Source of the DNA: Methylobacter sp015476545
GTDB taxonomy: Bacteria > Pseudomonadota > Gammaproteobacteria > Methylococcales > Methylomonadaceae
Length of the DNA: 64,000 nt
Direction of reading: 5' to 3'
Assembly (NCBI RefSeq): GCF_052162025.1
Contig: NZ_CP197401.1
Location: forward strand, 1,116,001-1,180,000
The notes below the pieces were generated by a model, which did no database searches, was not told where the DNA came from, and saw only the letters and a list, made by a program, of their open reading frames with translations. This document shows positions 42,902 through 50,925 of this stretch, piece after piece. Position 1 is the first letter of the stretch. Each line of letters opens with the position of its first letter. Both the position numbers and the translations under genes were made by a program.

Positions 42902-43768
42902 TTGAGCAGAGTTATGGCGTCAACATTAACAACAATCAACCATAGTCGGGATGTGGCCGGCTTAAAATATGTCTATCCGGTACTTTCCAGGCGGGCAGGC
43001 GGCTTGTCTATCGGAATTAACTTCAATACCAATAATGCCTGTAATTGGCGCTGTGTCTATTGTCAAGTCCCTGATTTGCAAGCTGGCGCGGCGCCTGAAA
43101 TGGATTTTCAGCTATTGGAAGACGAGTTAAGGTTTTTTCTGGATGATGTGCTCAACGGAAATTTCTATGAGCGGTTTTTGATACCGGACGGCAATCGTGT
43201 CATCAAGGATATCGCTATTTCCGGCAACGGCGAACCGACCAGTTTAAAAGAATTTGCCAGTGCAGTGACTTTGATCGGTGAAGTAGCGACGGAAATCGGC
43301 GTTTTGCCTCTGAGCAGTTTCGTACTGATTACCAATGGCAGTCTGGTGCATCAGCCTAGAGTTCAGGCTGGGTTGAAGAAGTTAAAGGAATATGGCGGGG
43401 AAGTCTGGTTTAAGTTCGATAGCGCTACTGAAGCAGGCAGGCGGCTGATCAATAATGCAAAGCAGAGCTATCAAGCTAGTCTGGAAAATTTAATGCTGTC
43501 TGCAAGATTGTGCCCTACAAGGCTGCAGACCTGTTTGCTGGATTATGATAAACGGGGTTTGTCAGAAGAGGAAAAGCAGGCTTATCTGGATATGCTGAAG
43601 ACAATTAATAAGAAGCATGTAAGCTTGAAAGGTATTATGTTGTATACAATAGCCAGACCTTCTATGCAACCGGAAGCGGCACTGTTGGAGAAATTATCAG
43701 TCGAGTCATTAAGTGCCTTGGCTGATGAGATCAGGCTGCTGGGTTTCGACGTATCAGTCAGCGTTTGA
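42902..43768 (+). CDS. Radical SAM protein
   Basis: The 288-residue protein carries the CxxxCxxC cluster in NACNWRCVYCQVPDL (about residues 47-61), which binds the [4Fe-4S] cluster and S-adenosylmethionine. ISGNGEPTSLKEF matches the GGE-type motif, and later parts follow the (beta/alpha) barrel. The C-terminal half has no extra Cys-rich SPASM domain. The substrate is unknown; the layout is similar to wyosine-type and AmmeMemoRadiSam-like radical SAM proteins. Either TTG 42902 or ATG 42914 may be the start, as neither has a strong ribosome-binding site. It stands alone. Confidence 0.83.
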   Translation: MSRVMASTLTTINHSRDVAGLKYVYPVLSRRAGGLSIGINFNTNNACNWRCVYCQVPDLQAGAAPEMDFQLLEDELRFFLDDVLNGNFYERFLIPDGNRVIKDIAISGNGEPTSLKEFASAVTLIGEVATEIGVLPLSSFVLITNGSLVHQPRVQAGLKKLKEYGGEVWFKFDSATEAGRRLINNAKQSYQASLENLMLSARLCPTRLQTCLLDYDKRGLSEEEKQAYLDMLKTINKKHVSLKGIMLYTIARPSMQPEAALLEKLSVESLSALADEIRLLGFDVSVSV

Positions 43769-44062
43769 TTCAGGCTAGGATATTCGGCATAACCTCGAGC
43801 ATGGCTAGCCTATCGTGAACGTTTAGCCCTGATGGTATTTTTAGTTTTATAATTCCCCAGAACTCGCTATTGATTCGGGCATGCCGATAAGGTTGAATTT
43901 CTGGCGGCTGGCCCTATTGTCTTTTACAGATGGCATGGCGGGTTTCCTGTTTTGTATGGTTATAAAGGCATCATAATGTCTTGGTGCAGGTAGCGCGGTT
44001 TTCACCGTAAGGGAGCGAAACCGTGTATTCAGTATTGATGTGTAAATATTTAAATTTATAAC
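43769..44062. other. Intergenic stretch, no gene seen
   Basis: No supportable reading frame, terminator or repeat was found between the radical SAM gene and the tRNA promoter. Confidence 0.4.
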
Positions 44063-44092
44063 TTGTTGCCATGGTGGAATTGGGGCTATAAT
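44063..44092 (+). promoter_or_regulatory. tRNA-Leu promoter
   Basis: TTGTTG (44063-44068), an 18-base spacer and a perfect TATAAT (44087-44092) lie 18 bases before the tRNA. The following GCCGCG is a GC-rich discriminator as in stringently controlled stable-RNA promoters. Confidence 0.7.
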
Positions 44093-44110
44093 GCCGCGTT
44101 CTTTCAACGT

Positions 44111-44194
44111 GCGAATGTGGCGGAACTGGTAGACGCGCTGGATTTAGGTTCCAGTAGGTTTCCTGTGAGAGTTCGAGTCTCTCCATTCGCACCA
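44111..44194 (+). tRNA. tRNA-Leu (anticodon UAG)
   Basis: The 84-base gene has acceptor arms GCGAATG and CATTCGC, the anticodon loop around TTTAGGT giving UAG, a long variable arm typical of class II tRNAs, the T-arm AGTTCGAGTCT, and an encoded CCA at the 3' end. Confidence 0.97.
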
Positions 44195-44253
44195 CTAAAT
44201 TCAAAATAGTTACATACAAAATTAACGATGCCAATCGTTAATTTTTCAAATTC

Positions 44254-44282
44254 TTGAGCCGTTTCCGGTATCCTAATATAAA
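44254..44282 (+). promoter_or_regulatory. Likely sigma-70 promoter of tig
   Basis: TTGAGC (44254-44259), a 17-base spacer and TATAAA (44277-44282) precede the tig start by 33 bases. The matches are four of six and five of six. Confidence 0.5.
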
Positions 44283-44315
44283 AAATTCTATCCATAATAT
44301 TGTTGAGGTAAAGAA

Positions 44316-45617
44316 ATGCAAGTTTCTGTCGAAAAGACATCAGAATTAAGCAGAAAAATGACTGTTAGCGTGCCTGAAGAAATTGTCCAGGAAAAAATGG
44401 CGGCGCGTTTGAAGTCGTTGGCGCGCGAAGTTAAAGTCGATGGCTTTCGTCCGGGTAAAGTGCCTCAGCATGTAGTTAAAAAGATGTTTGGCGATAGGGT
44501 TCGCGGCGAAGTTGCCGGAGACCTGATTCAATCTACTTATTTTGAGGCATTGCAGGATCAAAATTTAAGACCTGCCGGCCATCCGCATATTCATCCGTTA
44601 GACGAAGCGGAAGGATTTAAATATACTGCCGAATTTGAAGTCTATCCTGAAATATCGCTGGAAGGCGTGAATCAAATCGAAGTAAAACGCCCTGTCGCTA
44701 CCGTCGCTGAAGCCGATGTCGACGACATGATTGAAAAACTGAAAGCGCAGAGAAAGACCTGGAACAAGGTAGAACGCGCATCGCAGGAACATGACCGTAT
44801 AACAATTAGTTTTTCAGGCACTGCCGACGGTGAGAATTTTACTAACGGCAAGGTAGAAAACTATCCGGTTGAAATTGGCGCGAAACAGATGATTCCAGGC
44901 TTTGAAGACAACCTGATCGGTCTTGAAGCGGGCGCTAACAAAACATTTGAGGTATCTTTTCCAGAGCAATACGGCAATGAAAAATTATCCGGCAAAGCAG
45001 CTCAGTTTGAAGTTGAAGTGAGTGCTGTTGAAGAACCGGTATTGCCTGAAATTGATGAGGCTTTCGTGAAGGCCTACGGTATTGAAGATGGTTCTGCAGA
45101 GTCTTTTCGTGAAGACGTCAGAAACAATATGGAAAGAGAGCTTGAGCAGGCATTACGCGGCAAGCTGAAAAATGCCGTCATGGATGCTTTGTATGAGACG
45201 ATTCAGATTACTGTTCCGAACACGCTGGTCGATCAGGAAGTCGAAAGTATGATGAAGCCTTATATAGAGACCGCTAAACGGCAGAAAATGAAGCTGGACG
45301 ATCTGAAGTTGCCGAGAGACGCATTTGAAGAACAGGCCAGACGTCGCGTGGCTTTGGGATTGATCTTGGGCGAAATCATCCAGAAAAACGATATCAAAAT
45401 TGATGCAGATAAAGTAAGGTCTGCTATTGAAAATATGGCAAGAAGTTACGAACGCCCTGAAGATGTGGTTAAATGGTATTATGCAGATGAAAGCCGACTG
45501 GATGATGTCAGACAAATGGTGCTGGAAGATCAGACCGTTGAATGGCTGGTTGCCCAGGCAAAAGTATCTGACGAGCCGATGAAATTTGACGATGTAATGA
45601 ATCAACAGCAAAGGTAA
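44316..45617 (+). CDS. tig: Trigger factor
   Basis: The 433-residue protein has the three trigger factor parts. The N-terminal ribosome-binding domain contains the loop GFRPGKVPQHVVKKMFG. The FKBP-type domain is at about 150-240 (DRITISFSGTADGENFTNGK, IPGFEDNLIGLEAG). The long helical C-terminal arms follow. It docks at the ribosome exit tunnel and guards nascent chains. ATG 44316 follows AGGTAA. The clpP start is eight bases after the tig stop, the classical tig-clpP-clpX-lon order. Confidence 0.96.
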   Translation: MQVSVEKTSELSRKMTVSVPEEIVQEKMAARLKSLAREVKVDGFRPGKVPQHVVKKMFGDRVRGEVAGDLIQSTYFEALQDQNLRPAGHPHIHPLDEAEGFKYTAEFEVYPEISLEGVNQIEVKRPVATVAEADVDDMIEKLKAQRKTWNKVERASQEHDRITISFSGTADGENFTNGKVENYPVEIGAKQMIPGFEDNLIGLEAGANKTFEVSFPEQYGNEKLSGKAAQFEVEVSAVEEPVLPEIDEAFVKAYGIEDGSAESFREDVRNNMERELEQALRGKLKNAVMDALYETIQITVPNTLVDQEVESMMKPYIETAKRQKMKLDDLKLPRDAFEEQARRRVALGLILGEIIQKNDIKIDADKVRSAIENMARSYERPEDVVKWYYADESRLDDVRQMVLEDQTVEWLVAQAKVSDEPMKFDDVMNQQQR

Positions 45618-45625
45618 GGTATCGA

Positions 45626-46264
45626 ATGTATAAAATGAATCAAGCAATGGCTCCCGAGGCTGCGGGTGGATTAGTTCCTATAGTTGTTGAACAGACTGCT
45701 AGAGGTGAGCGCTCCTTTGATATTTATTCAAGACTATTAAAAGAGCGCGTTATATTTCTGGTTGGTCAAGTGGAAGATTACATGGCCAATCTGGTTGTCG
45801 CCCAGTTGCTTTTTCTGGAATCAGAAAATCCTGACAAGGATATTCATTTATACATCAATTCGCCCGGCGGCTCAGTAACCGCCGGGATGTCGATTTACGA
45901 TACGATGCAGTTTATCAAGCCTGATGTCAGCACTATGTGCATCGGACAGGCCGCCAGTATGGGGGCTTTGCTTCTGGCGGGCGGCGCTAAAGGCAAACGG
46001 TATTGCTTGCCTCATTCGCGAATGATGATTCACCAGCCGCTAGGCGGTTTTCAGGGGCAGGCCTCTGATATTGATATCCATGCCAGAGAGATCCTGGCAA
46101 TCAGAGAAAAGCTGAACAATATCTTGTCCGGCCACACGGGGCAGCCGATAGAAAAGATCCGTTTGGATACGGATAGGGATAACTTTTTGAGCGCTAATGA
46201 TGCGGTCAGCTATGGGCTCATTGATAAGGTGTTAACAAATCGCGCAATCGGTTCTGATAAATAA
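45626..46264 (+). CDS. clpP: ATP-dependent Clp protease proteolytic subunit ClpP
   Basis: The 212-residue serine protease has the nucleophile Ser in GQAASMGALLLAGG, the catalytic His in PHSRMMIHQPLGGF and the Asp in IRLDTDRDNFLSA. It forms the tetradecameric chamber that degrades substrates unfolded by ClpX or ClpA. N-terminal processing, as known for ClpP, is likely near SFDIYSRLL. It follows tig closely and is probably expressed from the tig promoter. Confidence 0.97.
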   Translation: MYKMNQAMAPEAAGGLVPIVVEQTARGERSFDIYSRLLKERVIFLVGQVEDYMANLVVAQLLFLESENPDKDIHLYINSPGGSVTAGMSIYDTMQFIKPDVSTMCIGQAASMGALLLAGGAKGKRYCLPHSRMMIHQPLGGFQGQASDIDIHAREILAIREKLNNILSGHTGQPIEKIRLDTDRDNFLSANDAVSYGLIDKVLTNRAIGSDK

Positions 46265-46267
46265 GGG

Positions 46268-46296
46268 TTGGTATTTTTTTTGTATTTAGATATATT
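46268..46296 (+). promoter_or_regulatory. Possible sigma-70 promoter of clpX
   Basis: TTGGTA (46268-46273), 17 bases, then TATATT (46291-46296) lie between the clpP stop and the clpX start and would allow clpX to be transcribed apart from clpP. Confidence 0.42.
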
Positions 46297-46355
46297 CTTT
46301 GCTTCATCAAAAGCAAAAAAAGCATCAGTTTCTGGATGTTTGCAGGAGTCAATTT

Positions 46356-47627
46356 ATGAGTAATGACAAAAACAGCAAAGACGACGATAAACTGCTTTAT
46401 TGTTCTTTTTGCGGTAAAAGTCAGCATGAAGTCAGGAAGCTTATTGCAGGACCGTCAGTTTATGTATGCGACGAATGCGTAGAGCTTTGTAATGACATCA
46501 TAAGAGACGAATTGCAAGACGACTCTTCTTCTTTCGGCGGTGAATTGCCTAAGCCGAAAGAGATCAAAGCAGAACTCGATGAATATGTTATCGGGCAGGA
46601 AAGTGCGAAAAAGATTTTGGCTGTCGCCGTCTACAATCATTACAAGCGCTTACGCAGCAAGTCAAAAAAGGATGGTGTCGAGCTAGCCAAAAGTAATATT
46701 TTATTGATTGGTCCGACTGGCTCAGGGAAAACGCTGCTGGCTGAAACATTAGCACGCTTGCTGGATGTGCCGTTTACTATTGCTGATGCCACTACGCTGA
46801 CAGAAGCCGGCTATGTAGGAGAGGACGTAGAAAATATCATTCAGAAGATTCTGCAGAAATGTGACTATGATGTAGAAAAGGCTGAAACCGGCATTGTCTA
46901 TATCGATGAAATCGATAAAATCTCCAGAAAGTCTGATAATCCGTCAATAACGCGCGACGTTTCCGGTGAAGGCGTACAGCAGGCGCTGCTGAAATTGATC
47001 GAAGGCACTATTGCGTCAGTGCCTCCTCAAGGCGGCCGTAAACATCCGCAACAGGAATTTTTGCAGGTCAATACCGCCAATATTTTGTTTATTGTCGGTG
47101 GCGCATTTGCCGGACTGGACCGTATTATTAAAGATCGTTCGGAAAAAGGCGGCATAGGTTTCTCGGCAGAGGTAAAAGCCAAAGATGAGACTAAAAATGT
47201 CGGGCAGCTTTTTGCTGAGGTTGAGTCCGAAGATTTGATTAAATACGGATTGATTCCGGAATTTGTCGGTCGTCTTCCGGTAATTGCCACTTTAGAAGAA
47301 CTCGATGAGCAGGCCTTGGTCCAAATATTAACGGAGCCCAAAAACGCACTGATCAAGCAATACAAGCATTTGTTTGAAATGGAAGGTGCTGAACTGGAGT
47401 TTAGAGAAGACTCTTTGATCGCCATTGCCCGTAAATCCATGGAAAGAAAAACCGGTGCCCGCGGTTTAAGGACTATCGTTGAAAGTGTTCTGTTGGATAC
47501 TATGTATGAATTGCCATCGTCGGAAAATATCTGCAAGGTGGTTATTGATGAAAGTGTTATTCTAGGTGAGTCTGAACCTCTTCTGGTTTACGAAGCGGAA
47601 AAGAAAAAGGCCTCGGCCGAATCTTAG
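46356..47627 (+). CDS. clpX: Clp protease ATP-binding subunit ClpX
   Basis: ATG 46356 follows AGGAG by eight bases and gives 423 residues, the normal ClpX length. The open frame back to 46299 is not used. The zinc-binding domain has CSFCGKSQHEV and YVCDECVELC. The AAA+ core has Walker A GPTGSGKTLLAETLA, Walker B IVYIDEIDKI and the IGF-type ClpP-docking region. It unfolds tagged proteins and feeds them to ClpP. A strong terminator lies after the stop, before lon. Confidence 0.97.
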   Translation: MSNDKNSKDDDKLLYCSFCGKSQHEVRKLIAGPSVYVCDECVELCNDIIRDELQDDSSSFGGELPKPKEIKAELDEYVIGQESAKKILAVAVYNHYKRLRSKSKKDGVELAKSNILLIGPTGSGKTLLAETLARLLDVPFTIADATTLTEAGYVGEDVENIIQKILQKCDYDVEKAETGIVYIDEIDKISRKSDNPSITRDVSGEGVQQALLKLIEGTIASVPPQGGRKHPQQEFLQVNTANILFIVGGAFAGLDRIIKDRSEKGGIGFSAEVKAKDETKNVGQLFAEVESEDLIKYGLIPEFVGRLPVIATLEELDEQALVQILTEPKNALIKQYKHLFEMEGAELEFREDSLIAIARKSMERKTGARGLRTIVESVLLDTMYELPSSENICKVVIDESVILGESEPLLVYEAEKKKASAES

Positions 47628-47643
47628 AATTTATTTGGGACAG

Positions 47644-47682
47644 AAAAAAAGGGAGCTTTATTTTTTTAGCTCCCTTTTTTTT
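47644..47682 (+). terminator. Intrinsic terminator between clpX and lon
   Basis: GGGAGCT and AGCTCCC, extended by the flanking A and T runs, form a stem followed by TTTTTTTT. The opposite strand also has a T-run, so it may work both ways. Confidence 0.88.
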
Positions 47683-47724
47683 GCGCTATAGCCAAGCTAA
47701 AGGCTGTGTTTTATGGTTTTAGCT

Positions 47725-47752
47725 CTTGCTATTTTATTTATCGGCCCCATAT
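47725..47752 (+). promoter_or_regulatory. Sigma-32-like heat-shock promoter of lon
   Basis: CTTGCT (47725-47730), a 14-base spacer and CCCCATAT (47745-47752) match the heat-shock sigma factor consensus CTTGAA / CCCCATnT closely. A transcript starting near 47760 excludes the 47713 start and supports ATG 47785 for Lon. Confidence 0.72.
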
Positions 47753-47784
47753 CTTTTTTTCAAAAATTGCTAAAGGTTCCAGTT

Positions 47785-50211
47785 ATGGAAACGCACAAAA
47801 TGACAGAGATACAACAAACAGATGTTTTGATTCCGGTTTTGCCGCTCAGGGACGTCGTGGTTTATCCGCATATGGTGATCCCTTTATTTGTCGGCAGGGA
47901 AAAATCTATTGACGCTTTGGATGCGGCTATGAAGGATAACAAGCAGGTCTTGTTGGTTGCCCAGAAAGAAGCTGAAATTGACGAGCCGGATTTTACTGAT
48001 CTTTATCAGGTCGGTACTTTGGCCAATATTCTGCAATTGCTAAAATTGCCTGATGGCACTGTTAAGGTGCTGGTCGAAGGAAGTCAACGCAGCAAAGTTT
48101 CATACTATAAAGAAACGGACAGTTTTTTTTCCGCCTCTGTAGTAAAGATCGACGATGTTTTAGATATATCCGAACGGGAGCAAGAGGTGCTGCAGCGGAC
48201 AGTCATCAGTTCGTTTGATCAATACGTCAAACTGAATAACAAGATTCCGCCGGAAGTCATGAATTCGCTCGCCGGTATTGATGACCCAAGCCGCCTTGCC
48301 GATACCATGGCCGCCCACATGACGCTAAAAGTCAATGAAAAACAGGCGATTCTGGAAACCGCGGATATTGCGAAACGGCTGGAAAATCTGATGACTCAGA
48401 TGGAAGGCGAGGTTGACCTGCTGGAAATGGAAAAAAGAATCCGGGGGCGTGTTAAGCAGCAAATGGAGAAGAATCAAAAGGAATATTACCTGAATGAGCA
48501 AATGAAGGCGATTCAAAAAGAACTTGGCGAAATGGAAGATGTTGCCAATGAGATTGAAGAGCTTGAAAAGAAAATCGAAAGTGCCGGCATGACTAAAGAG
48601 GCCAAGGCAAAGGCTGAGGCAGAGCTTAACAAACTTAAATTAATGTCGCCGATGTCTGCCGAGGCCACTGTCGTGCGTAATTATATTGACTGGATGGTCA
48701 GTATGCCCTGGAAGAAAAAAACCAAGGTGCGGCATGATCTGAAGCTGGCTGAGCAAGTTCTGGAAACAGAGCATTATGGTTTGGAGAAGGTCAAGGAGCG
48801 CATTCTCGAATATCTGGCTGTGCAACAGCGAGTGCAGCAGCTCAAAGGACCTATTTTGTGCCTGGTCGGCCCTCCAGGCGTAGGTAAAACCTCATTAGGC
48901 GAGTCCATCGCTCGCGCTACCAATCGTAAATATGTGCGGATGGCTTTGGGCGGTGTGCGGGACGAAGCGGAGATTCGCGGGCATCGTCGAACTTATATAG
49001 GCTCTATGCCGGGCAAGATTTTGCAGAATCTGGCTAAGGTGAAAACACGCAATCCTATGTTTTTACTTGATGAGATCGACAAAATGGCAGCCGATTTCCG
49101 AGGCGATCCGGCTTCGGCATTATTGGAAGTGCTGGATCCCGCGCAGAATCATACGTTCTCGGACCATTATCTGGAGGTGGATTTTGATCTGTCCGATGTG
49201 ATGTTTGTTGCGACAGCCAATACGATGAATATTCCGCCGGCCTTGCTGGACAGGATGGAGGTTATACGTCTTGCCGGCTACACTGAAGATGAAAAGATTA
49301 ACATCGCATGCCGCTATCTGATCCCGAAGCAGATCAAAAATAACGGGTTGAAAGAACAGGAAATCGAAATTGCAGAAACAGCGGTCAGAGATATTATCCG
49401 CTACTATACGCGAGAGGCTGGTGTTCGCAGCCTTGAGCGGGAAATCTCGAAAATCTGCCGTAAAGTGGTCAAAGACCTGCTGCTGAAACCGAGCAAGGAC
49501 AAAGTTGAAGTTACTTCTGAGAACCTGGATAAATATCTCGGCGTTAAACGGTTCCATTACGGGCTTGCAGAGGAACAGGATCAGGTTGGACAAGTGACCG
49601 GCCTGGCCTGGACGGAAGTCGGCGGCGAACTGTTAATGATTGAAACAGCCGTTATTCCCGGAAAGGGCAAACACTCCGCCACAGGCAAACTGGGCGACGT
49701 CATGAAGGAATCGATTGAGGCGGCGATGACCGTGGTAAGAAGCCGCTCTGAAATCCTGGGAATAGACCATGAGGTGTTTCAGAAAAATGATATCCATATT
49801 CATGTGCCTGAAGGCGCTACGCCAAAAGACGGGCCCAGTGCTGGTATCGGCATGTGTACGGCCATCATTTCGGCACTGACTAAAATACCTGTAAAGGCAA
49901 GTGTGGCCATGACCGGTGAGATTACGCTGCGAGGCGAGGTATTGCCGATTGGCGGGCTGAAAGAAAAGCTATTGGCTGCTCATCGCGGCGGCATAACAAC
50001 AGTTGTCATTCCTGCGGAAAATGAAAAAGACCTGGTCGAAATTCCTGAAAATATAAAGCAAAACCTGGATATCAAGCCCGTCCACTGGATAGATGAGGTG
50101 CTTGAAGTGGCGTTGCAATATATGCCGAAGCCAAGCGACAAGAAAGAAGTCGAAGAAAAGGCTAAAAGTGAAGGTAAGCTAAAAAAACAGGGTCTTGTTA
50201 CTGCTCACTAG
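47785..50211 (+). CDS. lon: ATP-dependent protease Lon
   Basis: The 808-residue protein has the Lon N-terminal substrate domain (IPVLPLRDVVVYPHMVIPLFVGR), a coiled coil at about 200-290, the AAA+ module with Walker A GPPGVGKTSLGESIA, and the protease domain. The catalytic Ser is in PKDGPSAGIGMCTA and the Lys in GGLKEKLLAAHRGG. It degrades misfolded and regulatory proteins in the cytoplasm. ATG 47785 is chosen since AAAGG stands nine bases before it and the heat-shock-like promoter lies inside the longer frame from 47713. The Lys-rich C-terminal tail is slightly longer than in E. coli. Confidence 0.96.
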   Translation: METHKMTEIQQTDVLIPVLPLRDVVVYPHMVIPLFVGREKSIDALDAAMKDNKQVLLVAQKEAEIDEPDFTDLYQVGTLANILQLLKLPDGTVKVLVEGSQRSKVSYYKETDSFFSASVVKIDDVLDISEREQEVLQRTVISSFDQYVKLNNKIPPEVMNSLAGIDDPSRLADTMAAHMTLKVNEKQAILETADIAKRLENLMTQMEGEVDLLEMEKRIRGRVKQQMEKNQKEYYLNEQMKAIQKELGEMEDVANEIEELEKKIESAGMTKEAKAKAEAELNKLKLMSPMSAEATVVRNYIDWMVSMPWKKKTKVRHDLKLAEQVLETEHYGLEKVKERILEYLAVQQRVQQLKGPILCLVGPPGVGKTSLGESIARATNRKYVRMALGGVRDEAEIRGHRRTYIGSMPGKILQNLAKVKTRNPMFLLDEIDKMAADFRGDPASALLEVLDPAQNHTFSDHYLEVDFDLSDVMFVATANTMNIPPALLDRMEVIRLAGYTEDEKINIACRYLIPKQIKNNGLKEQEIEIAETAVRDIIRYYTREAGVRSLEREISKICRKVVKDLLLKPSKDKVEVTSENLDKYLGVKRFHYGLAEEQDQVGQVTGLAWTEVGGELLMIETAVIPGKGKHSATGKLGDVMKESIEAAMTVVRSRSEILGIDHEVFQKNDIHIHVPEGATPKDGPSAGIGMCTAIISALTKIPVKASVAMTGEITLRGEVLPIGGLKEKLLAAHRGGITTVVIPAENEKDLVEIPENIKQNLDIKPVHWIDEVLEVALQYMPKPSDKKEVEEKAKSEGKLKKQGLVTAH

Positions 50212-50217
50212 AAAAGT

Positions 50218-50250
50218 TTGCGGTTTTGTTTGAATTCGGCAAAACCGCAA
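50218..50250 (+). terminator. Probable terminator hairpin after lon
   Basis: TTGCGGTTTTG pairs with CAAAACCGCAA around a loop of about 11 bases, right after the lon stop. There is no T-run on the plus strand after it, so termination strength is uncertain. Confidence 0.5.
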
Positions 50251-50278
50251 AAATCATGGGCTCGGGGGGCTTTAGTGC

Positions 50279-50308
50279 TTGACACTGCCTAAGAGCTATT
50301 GATATAAA
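50279..50308 (+). promoter_or_regulatory. Sigma-70 promoter of hupB
   Basis: A perfect TTGACA (50279-50284), an 18-base spacer and TATAAA (50303-50308) precede the HU gene by about 95 bases. This is the best sigma-70 match seen in the window and could also drive the tRNAs behind it. Confidence 0.65.
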
Positions 50309-50402
50309 TACCAAGCTTTCTTATGTGGCCAGGAATCGCACATAAGAATCATACACTGGTTGTGCAGAATACAATTTAAAAAATACTTCCTAAGGGGGAA
50401 TG

Positions 50403-50675
50403 ATGAATAAATCAGAACTAATCGATGCTATTGCAGAGTCTTCTGAATTGACAAAAGCGGACGCTGGACGTGCTTTAGATGGTTTCATTAGTGCAGTTAC
50501 GGCTGCTTTGAGTAAAGGTGATTCTGTTGCTTTAGTTGGTTTTGGTACATACTCTGTAAAGGAGAGAGCAGAGCGCAAAGGCCGTAATCCGCAAACAGGC
50601 GAAGAGATTACAATTAAATCTGCGAAAATTCCTTCATTTAAAGCTGGTAAATCTTTAAAAGATGCTGTAAACTAG
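50403..50675 (+). CDS. hupB: DNA-binding protein HU
   Basis: The 90-residue protein MNKSELIDAIAESSELTKAD... has the HU fold with the DNA-binding arm around RKGRNPQTGEEI, followed by IKSAKIPSFKAGKSLKDAV. HU bends and compacts DNA. An AAGGGGG stands before tandem ATGs at 50400 and 50403; the second gives the standard N-terminus. Position between lon and ppiD is that of hupB. Confidence 0.97.
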   Translation: MNKSELIDAIAESSELTKADAGRALDGFISAVTAALSKGDSVALVGFGTYSVKERAERKGRNPQTGEEITIKSAKIPSFKAGKSLKDAVN

Positions 50676-50688
50676 TGCTTCTTTAGTC

Positions 50689-50764
50689 GGGTGCTTAGCT
50701 CAGCTGGGAGAGCATCGCCCTTACAAGGCGAGGGTCGGGGGTTCGAACCCCTCAGCACCCACCA
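50689..50764 (+). tRNA. tRNA-Val (anticodon UAC)
   Basis: The 76-base cloverleaf has acceptor arms GGGTGCT and AGCACCC, anticodon loop CTTACAA (UAC), T-arm GGGTTCGAACCCC and an encoded CCA. It follows hupB by 13 bases. Confidence 0.97.
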
Positions 50765-50770
50765 GACTTT

Positions 50771-50847
50771 GGAGTGGTAGTTCAGTTGGTCAGAATACCG
50801 GCCTGTCACGCCGGGGGTCGCGGGTTCGAGCCCCGTCCACTCCGCCA
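50771..50847 (+). tRNA. tRNA-Asp (anticodon GUC)
   Basis: The 77-base cloverleaf has acceptor arms GGAGTGG and CCACTCC, anticodon loop CTGTCAC (GUC), T-arm CGGGTTCGAGCCCCG and an encoded CCA. It lies six bases after tRNA-Val and shares its transcript. Confidence 0.97.
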
Positions 50848-50852
50848 AATTA

Positions 50853-50889
50853 AAGCCCCGTACCGGTATCTGGTTCGGGGTTTTTTTTT
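50853..50889 (+). terminator. Intrinsic terminator after the tRNA pair
   Basis: CCCCG and CGGGG pair around a 15-base loop and are followed by nine T residues, closing the hupB/tRNA unit 37 bases before the ppiD start. Confidence 0.85.
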
Positions 50890-50925
50890 GCTTAAATTTA
50901 AGCCGTTTTGTTTAGGATAGAGCAT

